Counted from the first letter of the stretch, positions 16,553-26,086 are shown. The stretch: 64,000 bases of DNA from Flagellimonas_A sp039592695 (GCF_039592695.1 NZ_JBBUTK010000003.1:310001-374000); one strand, 5' to 3'. Translations and numbers: made by a program. The notes: generated from the sequence alone by a model not told the origin.

Positions 16553-17640
16553 CAAGAAATTGCTCTTACGTTCATTTGGGTGATATTTTCATGCAATAAT
16601 GGAATAATGACCTCAAAATAATCCACTTCTTCCCTAATCAATACTTGTTTGTTGGTATAAAAGGCGTAACGCTTTTTAATGTTCTTTAGCCCGAGTTGTG
16701 TGGTCTCTTCCTTCAATTGCCTTTTCTGCAAATTGTTCTTTATAACAAGCGCATCGTTCTGAATGGAAGAAATGGTTATTTGCAGCGATTTTTCTTTACT
16801 GTACAGATTATGCTTCAGTGCGTTCTCGACCAACATTTGAAGTGAAAGGGTCGGGACCAAGTACTTTTTTGTTGAAGGATTGATATCCGTCTTAATGATG
16901 ACAGCATCTTTATGGCGAACGTTCATCATAAAGACAAAAGCATCCAAAAAACCCAGTTCTTTGTCGAGGCTCACCAAATCTTGTTCGCGATTGTCCAAAA
17001 TATATCTGTAGCTACTGGCCAAGCGCGTTACAAAATCAGATGCCAGATCGCGGTCTTCATACATTAACGAAGTCAAGGTATTGAGACTGTTGAACAAAAA
17101 GTGCGGACTGATCTGTTTTTTTAACGAAGCATACTGCGAGGCCATCATGTCTTTCTGCAGATCCTCCAACCGTTTTTCCAATACGTCATGATGGTTCATG
17201 GCGTAATAAAACATATTGAAGAAAATTACGGCAATACCCAAAGCAATGGCCCTGGTAAAATCAATCAAAAACTGCTGTTTGGGGGGTACCAAGCAAATAA
17301 TTCCCATAGGGTCCTTTAAGGGAAATAACGCCAAATAATACACCAATGCGCAGATGGGGAGCATAATTCCCATATTGATGCAAACAATTTTTAAGCTTCT
17401 TTTTAGATTCAGCTTGCAATACTTCTTATGGCGTTTTAAGAGATAGTCATTGATTTCCCAAGTCAGCATAAATAGAAAAAATGCACTGAAATAATAAAAA
17501 AGACTTGTAGGGCTGAACAAGTCTGCCAGACCATCCGGGTGTTGTTCCATAGTCAACTTCACGGTAAAAAAAACCACGTTGACAACCATCCAACGGAATA
17601 GAAACTTACGGATACCTTTTTTTGTGATTGTACTGCCCAT
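16552..17640 (-). CDS. LytS/YehU-type sensor histidine kinase
   Basis: The 362-aa protein has four hydrophobic segments within the first 160 residues, then the His_kinase domain with KKQISPHFLFNSLNTLTSL, in which the His of SPHFLFN is phosphorylated, and a shortened ATPase domain (PTLSLQMLVENALKHNL). It has no separate extracellular sensor domain. I chose the ATG at 17640 (MGSTITKKGIRKFLFRW); the frame allows an upstream ATG at 17688. It is the partner of the LytTR regulator. Confidence 0.93.
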   Translation of the reverse strand: MGSTITKKGIRKFLFRWMVVNVVFFTVKLTMEQHPDGLADLFSPTSLFYYFSAFFLFMLTWEINDYLLKRHKKYCKLNLKRSLKIVCINMGIMLPICALVYYLALFPLKDPMGIICLVPPKQQFLIDFTRAIALGIAVIFFNMFYYAMNHHDVLEKRLEDLQKDMMASQYASLKKQISPHFLFNSLNTLTSLMYEDRDLASDFVTRLASSYRYILDNREQDLVSLDKELGFLDAFVFMMNVRHKDAVIIKTDINPSTKKYLVPTLSLQMLVENALKHNLYSKEKSLQITISSIQNDALVIKNNLQKRQLKEETTQLGLKNIKKRYAFYTNKQVLIREEVDYFEVIIPLLHENITQMNVRAIS

Positions 17641-17876
17641 TTCAACTCTAAAGATACATAAGTCGCTTATTCTCATGGTGAAGACCATTTCATACTGTCA
17701 AATCAAAGCCTGAACTGTTGATTTCTGCACTGAATTGTAAAAAGTTGCTGTAAAGCCATGGTTTTCAGTTCAAGAGCCCATTACCCGACACAATTTTAAA
17801 ATCAACGTTTGGCAACATTCGACACTTTTAAAATCAGCTACCATGGTGAAGTTTGATGGAACTTAAAAACACCATC

Positions 17877-20258
17877 ATGAAAAAAATTGGCCTTTTGCTG
17901 CTGTTTATTTCCTCAATCGGATTTTCACAAACCGGCACCTTAAAAGGAATCGTTATCGACAAACAATCAGAAAATCCTCTTGAGGGCGCTACCATTGAAT
18001 TATTGAACATGGAGGAAGCCACAGGCGTCGTCACCGATTTTGATGGACGATTTACCATGGAAGATGTACCGATAGGAAGACAATCTATCAGAATCAGCTA
18101 TATCGGTTATGAAAGTACGACCATACCCAACATTGAAATCACTACCGGAAAGGATGCCTTTGTCTCCGTTCAATTGTTGGAGTCGTTCAACCAATTGGAT
18201 GAAGTCGTGCTGACCAATGAGGCCAACAAAGACCAAGCCCTGAACAAACTGGCAAAAGTTTCCGCTCGGCAATTCGGTCTTGAAGAGGTCACGCGTTTCT
18301 CGGGTGGGCGAAGTGATGTGGGCCGGTTGGCAGCCAATTTTGCAGGGGTCTCCGCGCCTGATGATAGTAGAAATGACATCGTTATCCGTGGTAATTCACC
18401 CACGGGATTACTGTGGCGGTTGGAGGGTATCCCCATACCGAGTCCAAACCACTACTCCACTTTGGGTACGACCGGTGGCCCAGTCTCGGCATTGAATCCG
18501 AACCTCTTGAAGAATTCCGATTTTATTACCTCGGCATTCCCAGCGGAGTATGGCAATGCCATTGGCGGTGTTTTTGATTTGGGGTTTAGAAAAGGGAACG
18601 CCGACGATTATGAATACACTTTGCAAACCGGTATTTTCACGGGGGTCGAGGCGATAGCCGAAGGACCATTGGGCACCAAAAGAGGTTCTTTTTTAATTGC
18701 TGCCCGTTATTCACTTGTCGGACTGTTGGGAGTCGGCGCAGGCGGAACGGCTGCAACCCCCAATTACAACGATGTTTCCTTCAACATTGATTTTGGCAAG
18801 GTGAACAATGGCAATCTCTCCATTTTCGGAATCATCGGAAATTCAGATATCAAATTTCTCGGCGACGATATTGATGAAAATGATCTGTTTGCCGCAGCCG
18901 ATGAAAACACGTTCGTAAACTCCCGTTTCGGGGTGATGGGATTTAAGTACAACCTGAGTGTCGGCGACAACTCTTTTTTGCGCACCATTGTCTCAGGTTC
19001 CTATTCGGCCAATGACTTTCAAGCCGACCGGTTTATCGATAAAGATACGCCCCAAGAACGTGTCATTCGCTACACCGAAGCTGACAATACAGAAATGCGT
19101 TTGACGCTTTCGACCCTTTTCAATTCTAAAATCAGCAACCGTTTTAATTTCCGCACGGGTTTGTTGGTCGAAAATTTCAACATTCAAAGTTTGTTGTTGG
19201 ATAGAAATGAACAACCCGACAATGACGGTGACGGCGACCCCGATTTGACCACCTTCAGAGATACTGATGAAACCTTAAGTGTCTTTCAGCCGTTCATACA
19301 AGGGCAATACCGACTTACAGAAGACCTGACCTTGAATGCGGGTGTGCACACGCAGTACAGTACCCTGAACAAACAGTTTGCTCTGGGGCCCCGGGCTGCC
19401 ATCAGCTATACCCTTTTGCCCAACCATACGCTCAGTTTTGGCTACGGACTCCATTTTCAAAACATTCCATTGCCGTTGCTTTTTCTCAATGAAAATGTGA
19501 ACGGAGAACTGGTGCAGACAAATCGTGATCTGGATTTTGTGGAAAGTTCCCATTACGTGCTGGGTTACGATGTAAAATTGGGTAATGCATGGCGTGGCAA
19601 GGTAGAGGTGTACCGTCAAGACATTGATAAGGCAGCCGTTGAGCCTTTTCCGTCCAGCTATTCCACATTGTCAGAAGGTGCCGATTTTATCTTTGACAAT
19701 GACCGTGTCTCATTGGTCAATGAGGGAACAGGATTCAATCAAGGTGTGGAACTGACGCTGGAAAAGTTTTTCAATCAAGGCTATTACGGTCTGTTGACCG
19801 GATCGTTCTTTGAGAGCAAATATGAAGGCAGTGACGGGGTGGAACGCAACACCCCCTTCAACAATGGCTACGTGGTCAACTTTCTTGCCGGAAAAGAATT
19901 CAGAACTGGTGCCTCCGGTAAAAATATATTGTTCATAGACACACGAGTGACCACCTCAGGGGGTCGCTATTTTACTCCGGTTGACTTACTGGCATCACAG
20001 CAAGCGGGTTTTGAAATACTGCAAGAAGAGCTGGCATTTACACAACAATACGACGATTATTTTCGGTGGGATGTCAAATTCGGATTAAAAATCAACAGCC
20101 GGAATAAAAAACGCTCCCATCAATTTTATGTAGACCTTCAGAATGTGACCGCCAATGAAAATGTCTTTGCGCGCAGGTACAATCGATTGACCAATCAAGT
20201 TGACCAGGTCGACCAAATCGGGTTTTTTCCAGATTTTGGTTACAAATTTCAATTTTGA
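17877..20258 (+). CDS. TonB-dependent receptor with N-terminal carboxypeptidase-like domain
   Basis: The 793-aa outer membrane protein starts MKKIGLLLLFISSIGFSQ (signal peptide), followed by a carboxypeptidase-D regulatory-like beta-sandwich (GTLKGIVIDKQSENPLEGAT; GYESTTIPN), a plug domain (GVSAPDDSRNDIVIRGNSPT; FPAEYGNAIGGVFDL) and a barrel ending DFGYKFQF. The in-frame start at 17853 is less likely, since 17877 starts the signal peptide directly. The cargo is unknown. It is followed by a short basic peptide gene and a DUF1569 gene in the same direction, and is divergent from the LytS/LytTR pair. Confidence 0.93.
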   Translation: MKKIGLLLLFISSIGFSQTGTLKGIVIDKQSENPLEGATIELLNMEEATGVVTDFDGRFTMEDVPIGRQSIRISYIGYESTTIPNIEITTGKDAFVSVQLLESFNQLDEVVLTNEANKDQALNKLAKVSARQFGLEEVTRFSGGRSDVGRLAANFAGVSAPDDSRNDIVIRGNSPTGLLWRLEGIPIPSPNHYSTLGTTGGPVSALNPNLLKNSDFITSAFPAEYGNAIGGVFDLGFRKGNADDYEYTLQTGIFTGVEAIAEGPLGTKRGSFLIAARYSLVGLLGVGAGGTAATPNYNDVSFNIDFGKVNNGNLSIFGIIGNSDIKFLGDDIDENDLFAAADENTFVNSRFGVMGFKYNLSVGDNSFLRTIVSGSYSANDFQADRFIDKDTPQERVIRYTEADNTEMRLTLSTLFNSKISNRFNFRTGLLVENFNIQSLLLDRNEQPDNDGDGDPDLTTFRDTDETLSVFQPFIQGQYRLTEDLTLNAGVHTQYSTLNKQFALGPRAAISYTLLPNHTLSFGYGLHFQNIPLPLLFLNENVNGELVQTNRDLDFVESSHYVLGYDVKLGNAWRGKVEVYRQDIDKAAVEPFPSSYSTLSEGADFIFDNDRVSLVNEGTGFNQGVELTLEKFFNQGYYGLLTGSFFESKYEGSDGVERNTPFNNGYVVNFLAGKEFRTGASGKNILFIDTRVTTSGGRYFTPVDLLASQQAGFEILQEELAFTQQYDDYFRWDVKFGLKINSRNKKRSHQFYVDLQNVTANENVFARRYNRLTNQVDQVDQIGFFPDFGYKFQF

Positions 20259-20292
20259 GCGTCTTATAGATGTCAATCAAAAATCAATCATC

Positions 20293-20415
20293 ATGAAAAA
20301 AACGAATCCAGAACCAAAGCAAAAACCTCCATTATCAGGAAGGTCATTGAGAAGAAAATCATTTTTCACCAAAAAAGCATCTTCACCATTCTGGTGGGGT
20401 TGGAAAACCGCATAA
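20293..20415 (+). CDS. Short basic peptide, 40 aa
   Basis: The ATG at 20293 gives MKKTNPEPKQKPPLSGRSLR, then RKSFFTKKASSPFWWGWKTA, and stops three bases before the next gene. It is rich in Lys, Arg and Pro with an aromatic tail and has no signal peptide or membrane helix. The tight spacing (34 bases after the receptor, 3 before the DUF1569 gene) supports translation. I do not recognise the family. Confidence 0.45.
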   Translation: MKKTNPEPKQKPPLSGRSLRRKSFFTKKASSPFWWGWKTA

Positions 20416-20418
20416 CCC

Positions 20419-20958
20419 ATGAAAAAAGCCGGAATCGGTCTTGTCATCCTTTTGGTTGCCATGGTCGGGCTATACCTTGTCAACAACCGAGAATCAAGCG
20501 ATGATTTTCTGGAGGATGAATTTACGGCGATAGAAAAGCACATTCCCAAACGGGATGTTTTGAACGAAGAAGTTTCAACAGCCGATGTCGCATGGCACCT
20601 AGACCACATGCTCAAAACCATCAATCGAATCTCAGAAAATTTGGAGGCTTCTGACCCCCATGATTATGCCTACAAATTTAGCATGCAGCAGGTTGTGGTG
20701 CATACCACAGGAATGATTCCCAGAGGGGTGGCGCAGTCACCACAAAATGTGAGACCGCCCAAAGTCATCGAAACCGATAGTATTTATGTTCAACTTCAGG
20801 AAGCCAAAAGAAATATAAAAGGTATCTCCAATCTGGATAAAAACTCACACTTTAACCATCCGGTATTCAATAAACTTGACAGGGACCAAACACGGCGTTT
20901 TTTGGAAATCCATACCAATCACCACCTAAAAATCATTCAGGATATTCTTGGGGAATAA
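20419..20958 (+). CDS. Membrane-anchored DUF1569 (DinB-like) protein
   Basis: The 179-aa protein has an N-terminal membrane anchor (GIGLVILLVAMVGLYLV) and then a DUF1569 domain, a branch of the DinB/YfiT four-helix bundle. Conserved His-rich motifs are present: VAWHLDHMLKTI, HFNHPVFNKLD and FLEIHTNHHLKIIQ, which in this superfamily form a metal site. The activity is unknown. It is the last gene of the group with the TonB receptor; its stop abuts the convergent rpmA terminator. Confidence 0.8.
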   Translation: MKKAGIGLVILLVAMVGLYLVNNRESSDDFLEDEFTAIEKHIPKRDVLNEEVSTADVAWHLDHMLKTINRISENLEASDPHDYAYKFSMQQVVVHTTGMIPRGVAQSPQNVRPPKVIETDSIYVQLQEAKRNIKGISNLDKNSHFNHPVFNKLDRDQTRRFLEIHTNHHLKIIQDILGE

Positions 20959-20985
20959 AAAACCCCGACAAATCAATGCCAGGGT
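20956..20985 (-). terminator. Terminator of the rplU-rpmA operon
   Basis: On the minus strand ACCCTGGC pairs with GTCGGGGT (two G-U pairs), followed by six T. It lies 28 bases after the rpmA stop and overlaps the stop of the convergent DUF1569 gene. Confidence 0.75.
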
Positions 20986-21013
20986 CAGTATGTTTTAAAA
21001 GCAGTTTTACTCT

Positions 21014-21274
21014 CTAGGCCTCAAAAGGGTCTACAGAAACATACGACTTTCCGCCTGCTTTCTTGTCAAACCGAACGATGCCGTCTATTCTGGCATGCAA
21101 TGTATGATCTTTGCCTGCATATACATTCTCACCTGGATTATGCTTGGTGCCACGTTGGCGAACAATGATATTGCCAGCAACAGCGGCTTGGCCACCAAAA
21201 ATCTTCACGCCCAAGCGTTTCGATTCTGATTCCCTACCATTTTTTGAACTACCTACACCTTTCTTATGTGCCAT
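21014..21274 (-). CDS. rpmA: 50S ribosomal protein L27 (bL27)
   Basis: The 86-aa protein begins MAHKKGVGSSKNGRESESKR and contains the L27 signature GNIIVRQRGTKHNPGENVYAG. Its N-terminal tail reaches the peptidyl-transferase centre. It lies 26 bases downstream of rplU, the usual order. Confidence 0.98.
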   Translation of the reverse strand: MAHKKGVGSSKNGRESESKRLGVKIFGGQAAVAGNIIVRQRGTKHNPGENVYAGKDHTLHARIDGIVRFDKKAGGKSYVSVDPFEA

Positions 21275-21300
21275 GATGATATATTTTTAGTCCGTGTATT

Positions 21301-21909
21301 TTATTTATTCAATGCTTCAATCAATTCAGCCTTCTTCATGGAAGAATAGCCGCTGATGTCTTTGGCCTTGGCCATTTCTTTCAATTCAGCTACGGTCTTT
21401 TTGCTCAAGTCTTCAACAGCTTTAGGCTTGGTCTCTTTTTTTGGAGCAGCACCTTTTGCAGGCTCTTTCTTGACCGCTTTTGGCTTTGAGGCCGTAGAAA
21501 CGTCAATAGCGGCATCTTTACCGTCTGCTTTTGCCTTTGCTGCCTGTTTCTTTACCGCGGGTTTTTCTTCTTTGGTTTTAGTCGCCTTTTTGGCTCCCTT
21601 AGCCACAATGCTTTCAACTACAATTTCGGTCAAATATTGTCTGTGACCGTTTTTCTTCTTGTAGCCTTTTCTTCGTTTCTTTTTGAAGACAATCACTTTA
21701 TCGCCTTTCAGGTGCTTTACTACTTTGGCCTCAACAGCCGCACCATCTATGACGGGGGCGCCAATGGTAACGTTGCCACCGTCATCTAAAAGAAGAACTT
21801 TGTCAAAAGTGACTTTTTTACCTTCTTCGGTCTGTAAACGGTGCACGTACACTTTTTGGTCTTTCGCAACTTTAAATTGCTGCCCTGCCATTTCTACAAT
21901 TGCGTACAT
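21301..21909 (-). CDS. rplU: 50S ribosomal protein L21 (bL21) with C-terminal extension
   Basis: Residues 1-105 are a normal L21 (MYAIVEMAGQQFKVAKDQKV; KRRKGYKKKNGHRQYLTEI). The remaining 97 residues are an Ala/Lys-rich linker followed by a compact helical unit (KKTVAELKEMAKAKDISGYS, then SMKKAELIEAL), which resembles the SAP/Rho-N/HeH type nucleic-acid-binding fold. L21 is usually about 103 residues, so the protein is twice normal length; extensions of this kind occur in Bacteroidota. It is first in the rplU-rpmA operon. Confidence 0.97.
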   Translation of the reverse strand: MYAIVEMAGQQFKVAKDQKVYVHRLQTEEGKKVTFDKVLLLDDGGNVTIGAPVIDGAAVEAKVVKHLKGDKVIVFKKKRRKGYKKKNGHRQYLTEIVVESIVAKGAKKATKTKEEKPAVKKQAAKAKADGKDAAIDVSTASKPKAVKKEPAKGAAPKKETKPKAVEDLSKKTVAELKEMAKAKDISGYSSMKKAELIEALNK

Positions 21910-21969
21910 AGCTAGAATTTAATTTTAATTTCGCTCTGAAAAGGTCAATAATTCGACTTTTTCGGGCTG

Positions 21970-21999
21970 CAAATATACTGCTAAATCTAAAATTGACAA
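21970..21999 (-). promoter_or_regulatory. Promoter of rplU-rpmA
   Basis: On the minus strand TTG (21999-21997), 19 bases, then TATATTTG (21977-21970) fits the Bacteroidota consensus. It gives a leader of about 55 bases before the rplU ATG at 21909. Confidence 0.8.
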
Positions 22000-22003
22000 G
22001 CGA

Positions 22004-22459
22004 TTATGCCGCTTTCTTTTTTGGGTTGTTTGAAGATTTGAAGAGCTGCATGAAAGAAAGTGTCAAAACCAAGGTTGTTGCAATGCCCATGATGGCCACG
22101 GTAAAGAAGACAATGCCCTCAAAATTTTTGTAGTCTTTGGCCCAGACCTCAGACAATTGTCCTAAAAAATCAGGGTTCAATTCTGTGGAATAAACAGCGA
22201 AAAATATGGTGAATAAAACGGTGGCAACAACCCCTGTGGTCATACCAGAAGTGAAACCAGCGTTGTAGTTGAATTTTGAGCCTTGGCGCAATTTAATGAT
22301 CTTGATGGTCTCATAGATTCCGAAACCGGTGATGATTCCGTTAAAAAGACTGAAGAATATATTGGTGTGCTTTCCAAAAAGCGAAAGAATCAAGAAATAG
22401 GCAATCAAACAAGCACTGGTTACAATTCCGAATCGAATGGGCAGACTCAAGTTTTTCAT
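22004..22459 (-). CDS. DUF4199 family membrane protein
   Basis: The 151-aa protein has four hydrophobic helices (about 10-28, 35-52, 70-92 and 118-140) and the DUF4199 pattern: IRFGIVTSACLIAYF, GIYETIKIIK, NYNAGFTSGMTTGVVATVLF. The function is unknown. It is co-directional with rplU, but that gene has its own promoter just after this stop. It is divergent from the M16 peptidase pair. Confidence 0.8.
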   Translation of the reverse strand: MKNLSLPIRFGIVTSACLIAYFLILSLFGKHTNIFFSLFNGIITGFGIYETIKIIKLRQGSKFNYNAGFTSGMTTGVVATVLFTIFFAVYSTELNPDFLGQLSEVWAKDYKNFEGIVFFTVAIMGIATTLVLTLSFMQLFKSSNNPKKKAA

Positions 22460-22530
22460 AGACGAATCATTGGTTGCCCCTTAAATTAAAAATAATTCGA
22501 TAAAATCCTGTTAAACGAGAGGTACTTTTC

Positions 22531-22559
22531 TTGCCAAATACCCAAAAAACATATATTCG
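22531..22559 (+). promoter_or_regulatory. Promoter of the M16 peptidase pair
   Basis: TTG (22531-22533), 18 bases, then TATATTCG (22552-22559). The last box has C in place of one T of TAnnTTTG. The leader would be about 55 bases. Confidence 0.6.
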
Positions 22560-22622
22560 TGTAACAAGCAGATGTATCGAGAGACCTATACATTTGGAAC
22601 ATAACCCAAAACAAATTTGAAA

Positions 22623-23945
22623 ATGAAAAAACAACTACACATCGTCTTTGTTGCCATTTTTTCAATGACCTTTCTTTCAGCCCAAGAAGTCGCCTTTGAA
22701 GAATATGACCTAGACAATGGTTTGCATGTAATACTGCATCAAGACAACTCGGCCCCAGTGGTCACCACAGCTGTGATGTACCATGTGGGTGCAAAGGATG
22801 AAGACCCAGAAAAAACAGGTTTTGCCCACTTTTTTGAACATTTGCTCTTTGAGGGCACCAAAAACATTGAACGGGGCGAATGGTTCAAGATAGTATCTTC
22901 CAATGGCGGAAACAACAATGCGAACACCACCCAAGACCGCACCTATTACTATGAGGTTTTCCCATCCAACAACTTGGAATTGGGGCTTTGGCTCGAATCG
23001 GAACGATTGATGCACCCCATCATCAACCAAATCGGGGTGGATACCCAAAAAGAAGTCGTGCAAGAAGAACGCAGATTGCGTTATGACAATGCGCCCTACG
23101 GAAGGTGGCGCGAACAGATGTTCATCAACCTTTTTGAAAAACATCCGTATCGATGGCAGACCATTGGTTCATTGGAACATCTGGCCAGTGCAACATTAGA
23201 GGATTTCAAAAAATTCAACCAAATCTATTATGTGCCCAACAACGCAGTTTTGGTCGTTGCAGGAGATATTGATATGGCAGAGACCAAAAAAATGGTTCAA
23301 GACTATTTTGGGCCTATTCCAAAGGGTGCTCCCATAGAACGAAAAACGTTTGTCGAAGACCCCATCAACGCACCTATCAAGGCTGAATACCGTGACCCCA
23401 ATATTCAGATTCCATTGATTTTGATGGGGTACCGTACTCCGGCCCAAACGGAACATGATGCCTATGTGCTAGATATGATTTCGACCTATCTGAGCAGTGG
23501 CAAAAGCTCAAAACTTTACAAAAAGCTGGTTGATGAGAAGAAAATGGCCCTTCAGGTATTTGCCTTTAATGGCTCGCAAGAAGACTATAGTTCTTACATT
23601 GTCGGGGGGCTTCCCGTTGGAGACAACACCCTTGAGGACATCAAAAAGGAAATCGATGAAGAAATCGCAAAGCTGCAGACCGATTTAATCTCAGAGCGTG
23701 ACTTTCAAAAACTTCAGAACAAATTCGAGAACAATTTTGTGAACTCCAACTCAAGTGTTCAGGGCATTGCGAATTCACTCGCGCGCTACTACATGCTGTA
23801 CGATGACACCAACCTCATTAACACCGAAATTGATATTTATCGTTCGATTACCCGTGAAGATATACGTGAAGTTGCCAAAAAATACCTCAATCCGAACCAA
23901 CGGGTAGAGTTGGAATATTTACCAGAACAAAAAGAAGCCAACTAA
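22623..23945 (+). CDS. M16 family zinc peptidase, catalytic subunit
   Basis: The 440-aa protein has a signal peptide (MKKQLHIVFVAIFSMTFLSA) and the inverted zinc motif HFFEH (His69, Glu72, His73) within TGFAHFFEHLLFEGT, followed by NGGNNNANTTQDRTYYYEVF and VVQEERRLRYDNAPYG, which supplies the third zinc ligand. The C-terminal half is the second M16 domain. It acts in the periplasm or outer membrane. It is followed after one base by a non-catalytic M16 protein, the usual two-subunit arrangement. The ATG at 22623 is preferred to the in-frame TTG at 22617. Confidence 0.95.
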   Translation: MKKQLHIVFVAIFSMTFLSAQEVAFEEYDLDNGLHVILHQDNSAPVVTTAVMYHVGAKDEDPEKTGFAHFFEHLLFEGTKNIERGEWFKIVSSNGGNNNANTTQDRTYYYEVFPSNNLELGLWLESERLMHPIINQIGVDTQKEVVQEERRLRYDNAPYGRWREQMFINLFEKHPYRWQTIGSLEHLASATLEDFKKFNQIYYVPNNAVLVVAGDIDMAETKKMVQDYFGPIPKGAPIERKTFVEDPINAPIKAEYRDPNIQIPLILMGYRTPAQTEHDAYVLDMISTYLSSGKSSKLYKKLVDEKKMALQVFAFNGSQEDYSSYIVGGLPVGDNTLEDIKKEIDEEIAKLQTDLISERDFQKLQNKFENNFVNSNSSVQGIANSLARYYMLYDDTNLINTEIDIYRSITREDIREVAKKYLNPNQRVELEYLPEQKEAN

Positions 23946-23946
23946 G

Positions 23947-26025
23947 ATGAAAAAGTTATTTTTTATAGGGATGCTGTTATGTTTTACCACGGCATCACTC
24001 GCACAGATAGACAGAAGTAAGCAACCAGAGCCGGGGCCTGCCCCAGAAATCAATCTACAAGAACCAAAAACTTTTGATTTAGACAATGGTCTGAAAGTCA
24101 TGGTGGTCGAGAACCACAAACTGCCAAGGGTATCCATTCAACTGACCATCGACAACCCCCCGATTTTGGAAGGCGAAAAGGCCGGGGTATCGGCACTTAC
24201 GGCAAGCCTGTTGGGCAACGGTTCAAAATCCATCCCAAAAGACGAATTCAACGAAGAAGTCGATTTTCTTGGAGCCAACATCAGCTTTGGTTCCCAGAGC
24301 GCTTTTGCGAGCAGCCTTTCAAAATATTTTCCGCGGATTTTGGAATTGATGGCCGATGCTGCCATCAATCCGAATTTTACCCGAGAAGAGTTTGACAAAG
24401 AGAAGGATAAATTGTTAACAGGCCTGAAAGCGCAAGAAAATGACGTTTCTGCCATAGCAGACCGGGTTCAAAGTGCATTGGCCTACGGAAAAAATCATCC
24501 AAAAGGTGAGTTTACCACTGAAGAAACGGTAAACAACGTGGCATTGCTCGATGTTGAACAGTTTTACCGAAACTATTTTGTGCCCGCCAATGCATATTTG
24601 GTGGTCATCGGTGATGTTGAGTTTGAGAAAGTCAAAGATTTGGTTACCGAGCATTTCACCCCTTGGACAAAAGCTGCCCCTCCTTCACTATCATATTCCG
24701 AGCCGCAGCCTGCACAGTATACCCAGATTAATTTCGTCGACATGCCCAATGCGGTGCAGTCAGAGATTTCAGTACAGAATTTGGTCAACTTGAAGATGAA
24801 AGACGACGATTATCTGCATGCCCTTTTAGCCAATAGAATCTTGGGCGGCGGTGCTCAGGCCCGTCTTTTCTTGAATTTAAGGGAAGATAAAGGGTACACC
24901 TACGGATCATACTCAGGGATTGGTGACGATAAATACGGCCCCACCACCTTTAGGGCAACAGCAAGTGTTCGCAACATGGTGACCGATAGTTCGGTGGTCG
25001 AAATCTTGAAAGAGGTAGACAAAATCATCAAAACACCCGTCACTGAAGAAGAATTGGCAAATGCCAAGGCAAAGTACATGGGCAATTTCGTCATGGCACT
25101 TGAACAGCCACAGACCATCGCAAACTATGCCTTGAACATTGAGACCGAAGACTTGCCCAAGGATTTCTATAAAACCTATTTGGAACGTTTGGATGCCGTC
25201 ACATTGGATGAAGTACAAAAAGCGGCCCAAAAGCATTTTTCTACGACAAATACCAGAGCGGTTGTTGTCGGCAAGGGCAGTGACGTGGCAGAGAACCTTG
25301 AAAAGATGACCTTCAACGGCAAAAAAGTTCCGGCACTTTACTACGATAAATACGCCAATAAAACCGAAAAACCGGATTTCAACGCTGGCATACCCGAGGG
25401 AATCACTGCTTCAGATGTGCTCAACAACTATTTGGAGGCCATCGGAGGCACTGACAAAGTGAACGCCATCGAATCGTTGAAACTGATCTATGAAGGTGAG
25501 GCCATGGGCAGTAAAATCAAGGTCGAAGAAAAGCGAACAGCCGATAAATTCGCCCAGACCACCTACATGAACGAATCTCCGATGATGGGTGTGGTCGCCA
25601 AGGGCGATGAGCTATACATGAAACAAGGTGGCAATAAAATGCCCCTTCCTGAAGACATGAAGAAAGATATGATGAGCGTCATGGGCATTTTTCCTGAGCA
25701 GGGCTTTTTGGCTAACGGATCAGCAAAATTAGCGGGAATCGAACGGGTCGATGGCAAGGATGCCTACAAAATCGATGTTTCGGGCAAGGTCATCAATGCT
25801 TCCTTTTTCTATGATGTTGAAACGGGATTGAAAGTAAAAGAGACCTCGGTCATCACAATGAACGGGCAGACCCAAAACCAGACTTCAATGCTAAAAGATT
25901 ATAAAGAAGTGGATGGCATCATGTTTCCGGCCATAAAAACACAAAGCTTTGGTCCGCAAGAAATCGAGGTCACACTTTTGGAAGCTATCATCAACAAAGA
26001 TATTTCAGAAGCCGATTTTGAATAA
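23947..26025 (+). CDS. M16 family protein, non-catalytic subunit, fused to a LolA-like domain
   Basis: The 692-aa secreted protein (signal MKKLFFIGMLLCFTTASLAQ) is M16-like over about residues 30-470 but lacks HxxEH at the expected place (AGVSALTASLLGNGS). It retains the subunit-type features RILGGGAQARLFLNLREDKG and YTYGSYS. After residue 480 comes an extra domain of about 210 residues (VLNNYLEAIGGTDKVNAIES; GIERVDGKDAYKIDV; FFYDVETGLKVKET) of the LolA/lipoprotein-sorting-like beta fold. It is likely the substrate-holding partner of the preceding peptidase; the added domain may bind lipid or peptide. Confidence 0.9.
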   Translation: MKKLFFIGMLLCFTTASLAQIDRSKQPEPGPAPEINLQEPKTFDLDNGLKVMVVENHKLPRVSIQLTIDNPPILEGEKAGVSALTASLLGNGSKSIPKDEFNEEVDFLGANISFGSQSAFASSLSKYFPRILELMADAAINPNFTREEFDKEKDKLLTGLKAQENDVSAIADRVQSALAYGKNHPKGEFTTEETVNNVALLDVEQFYRNYFVPANAYLVVIGDVEFEKVKDLVTEHFTPWTKAAPPSLSYSEPQPAQYTQINFVDMPNAVQSEISVQNLVNLKMKDDDYLHALLANRILGGGAQARLFLNLREDKGYTYGSYSGIGDDKYGPTTFRATASVRNMVTDSSVVEILKEVDKIIKTPVTEEELANAKAKYMGNFVMALEQPQTIANYALNIETEDLPKDFYKTYLERLDAVTLDEVQKAAQKHFSTTNTRAVVVGKGSDVAENLEKMTFNGKKVPALYYDKYANKTEKPDFNAGIPEGITASDVLNNYLEAIGGTDKVNAIESLKLIYEGEAMGSKIKVEEKRTADKFAQTTYMNESPMMGVVAKGDELYMKQGGNKMPLPEDMKKDMMSVMGIFPEQGFLANGSAKLAGIERVDGKDAYKIDVSGKVINASFFYDVETGLKVKETSVITMNGQTQNQTSMLKDYKEVDGIMFPAIKTQSFGPQEIEVTLLEAIINKDISEADFE

Positions 26026-26047
26026 AACCCATAGTATTTCAAAAAAC

Positions 26048-26075
26048 AAGGTGCTCTTTTGGGGCACCTTTTTTA
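26048..26075 (+). terminator. Terminator after the M16 pair
   Basis: AAGGTGC and GCACCTT pair and are followed by six T and TAATTTT. It lies 11 bases before the next gene's ATG, so that gene depends on read-through or its own promoter. Confidence 0.85.
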
Positions 26076-26086
26076 ATTTTGGTACC

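Noticed and set aside
25949..26086. Longer N-terminus for the lipoprotein gene at 26087
   Set aside because: It would overlap the M16 gene and a strong terminator and would bury the lipoprotein signal. The ATG at 26087 is far better.
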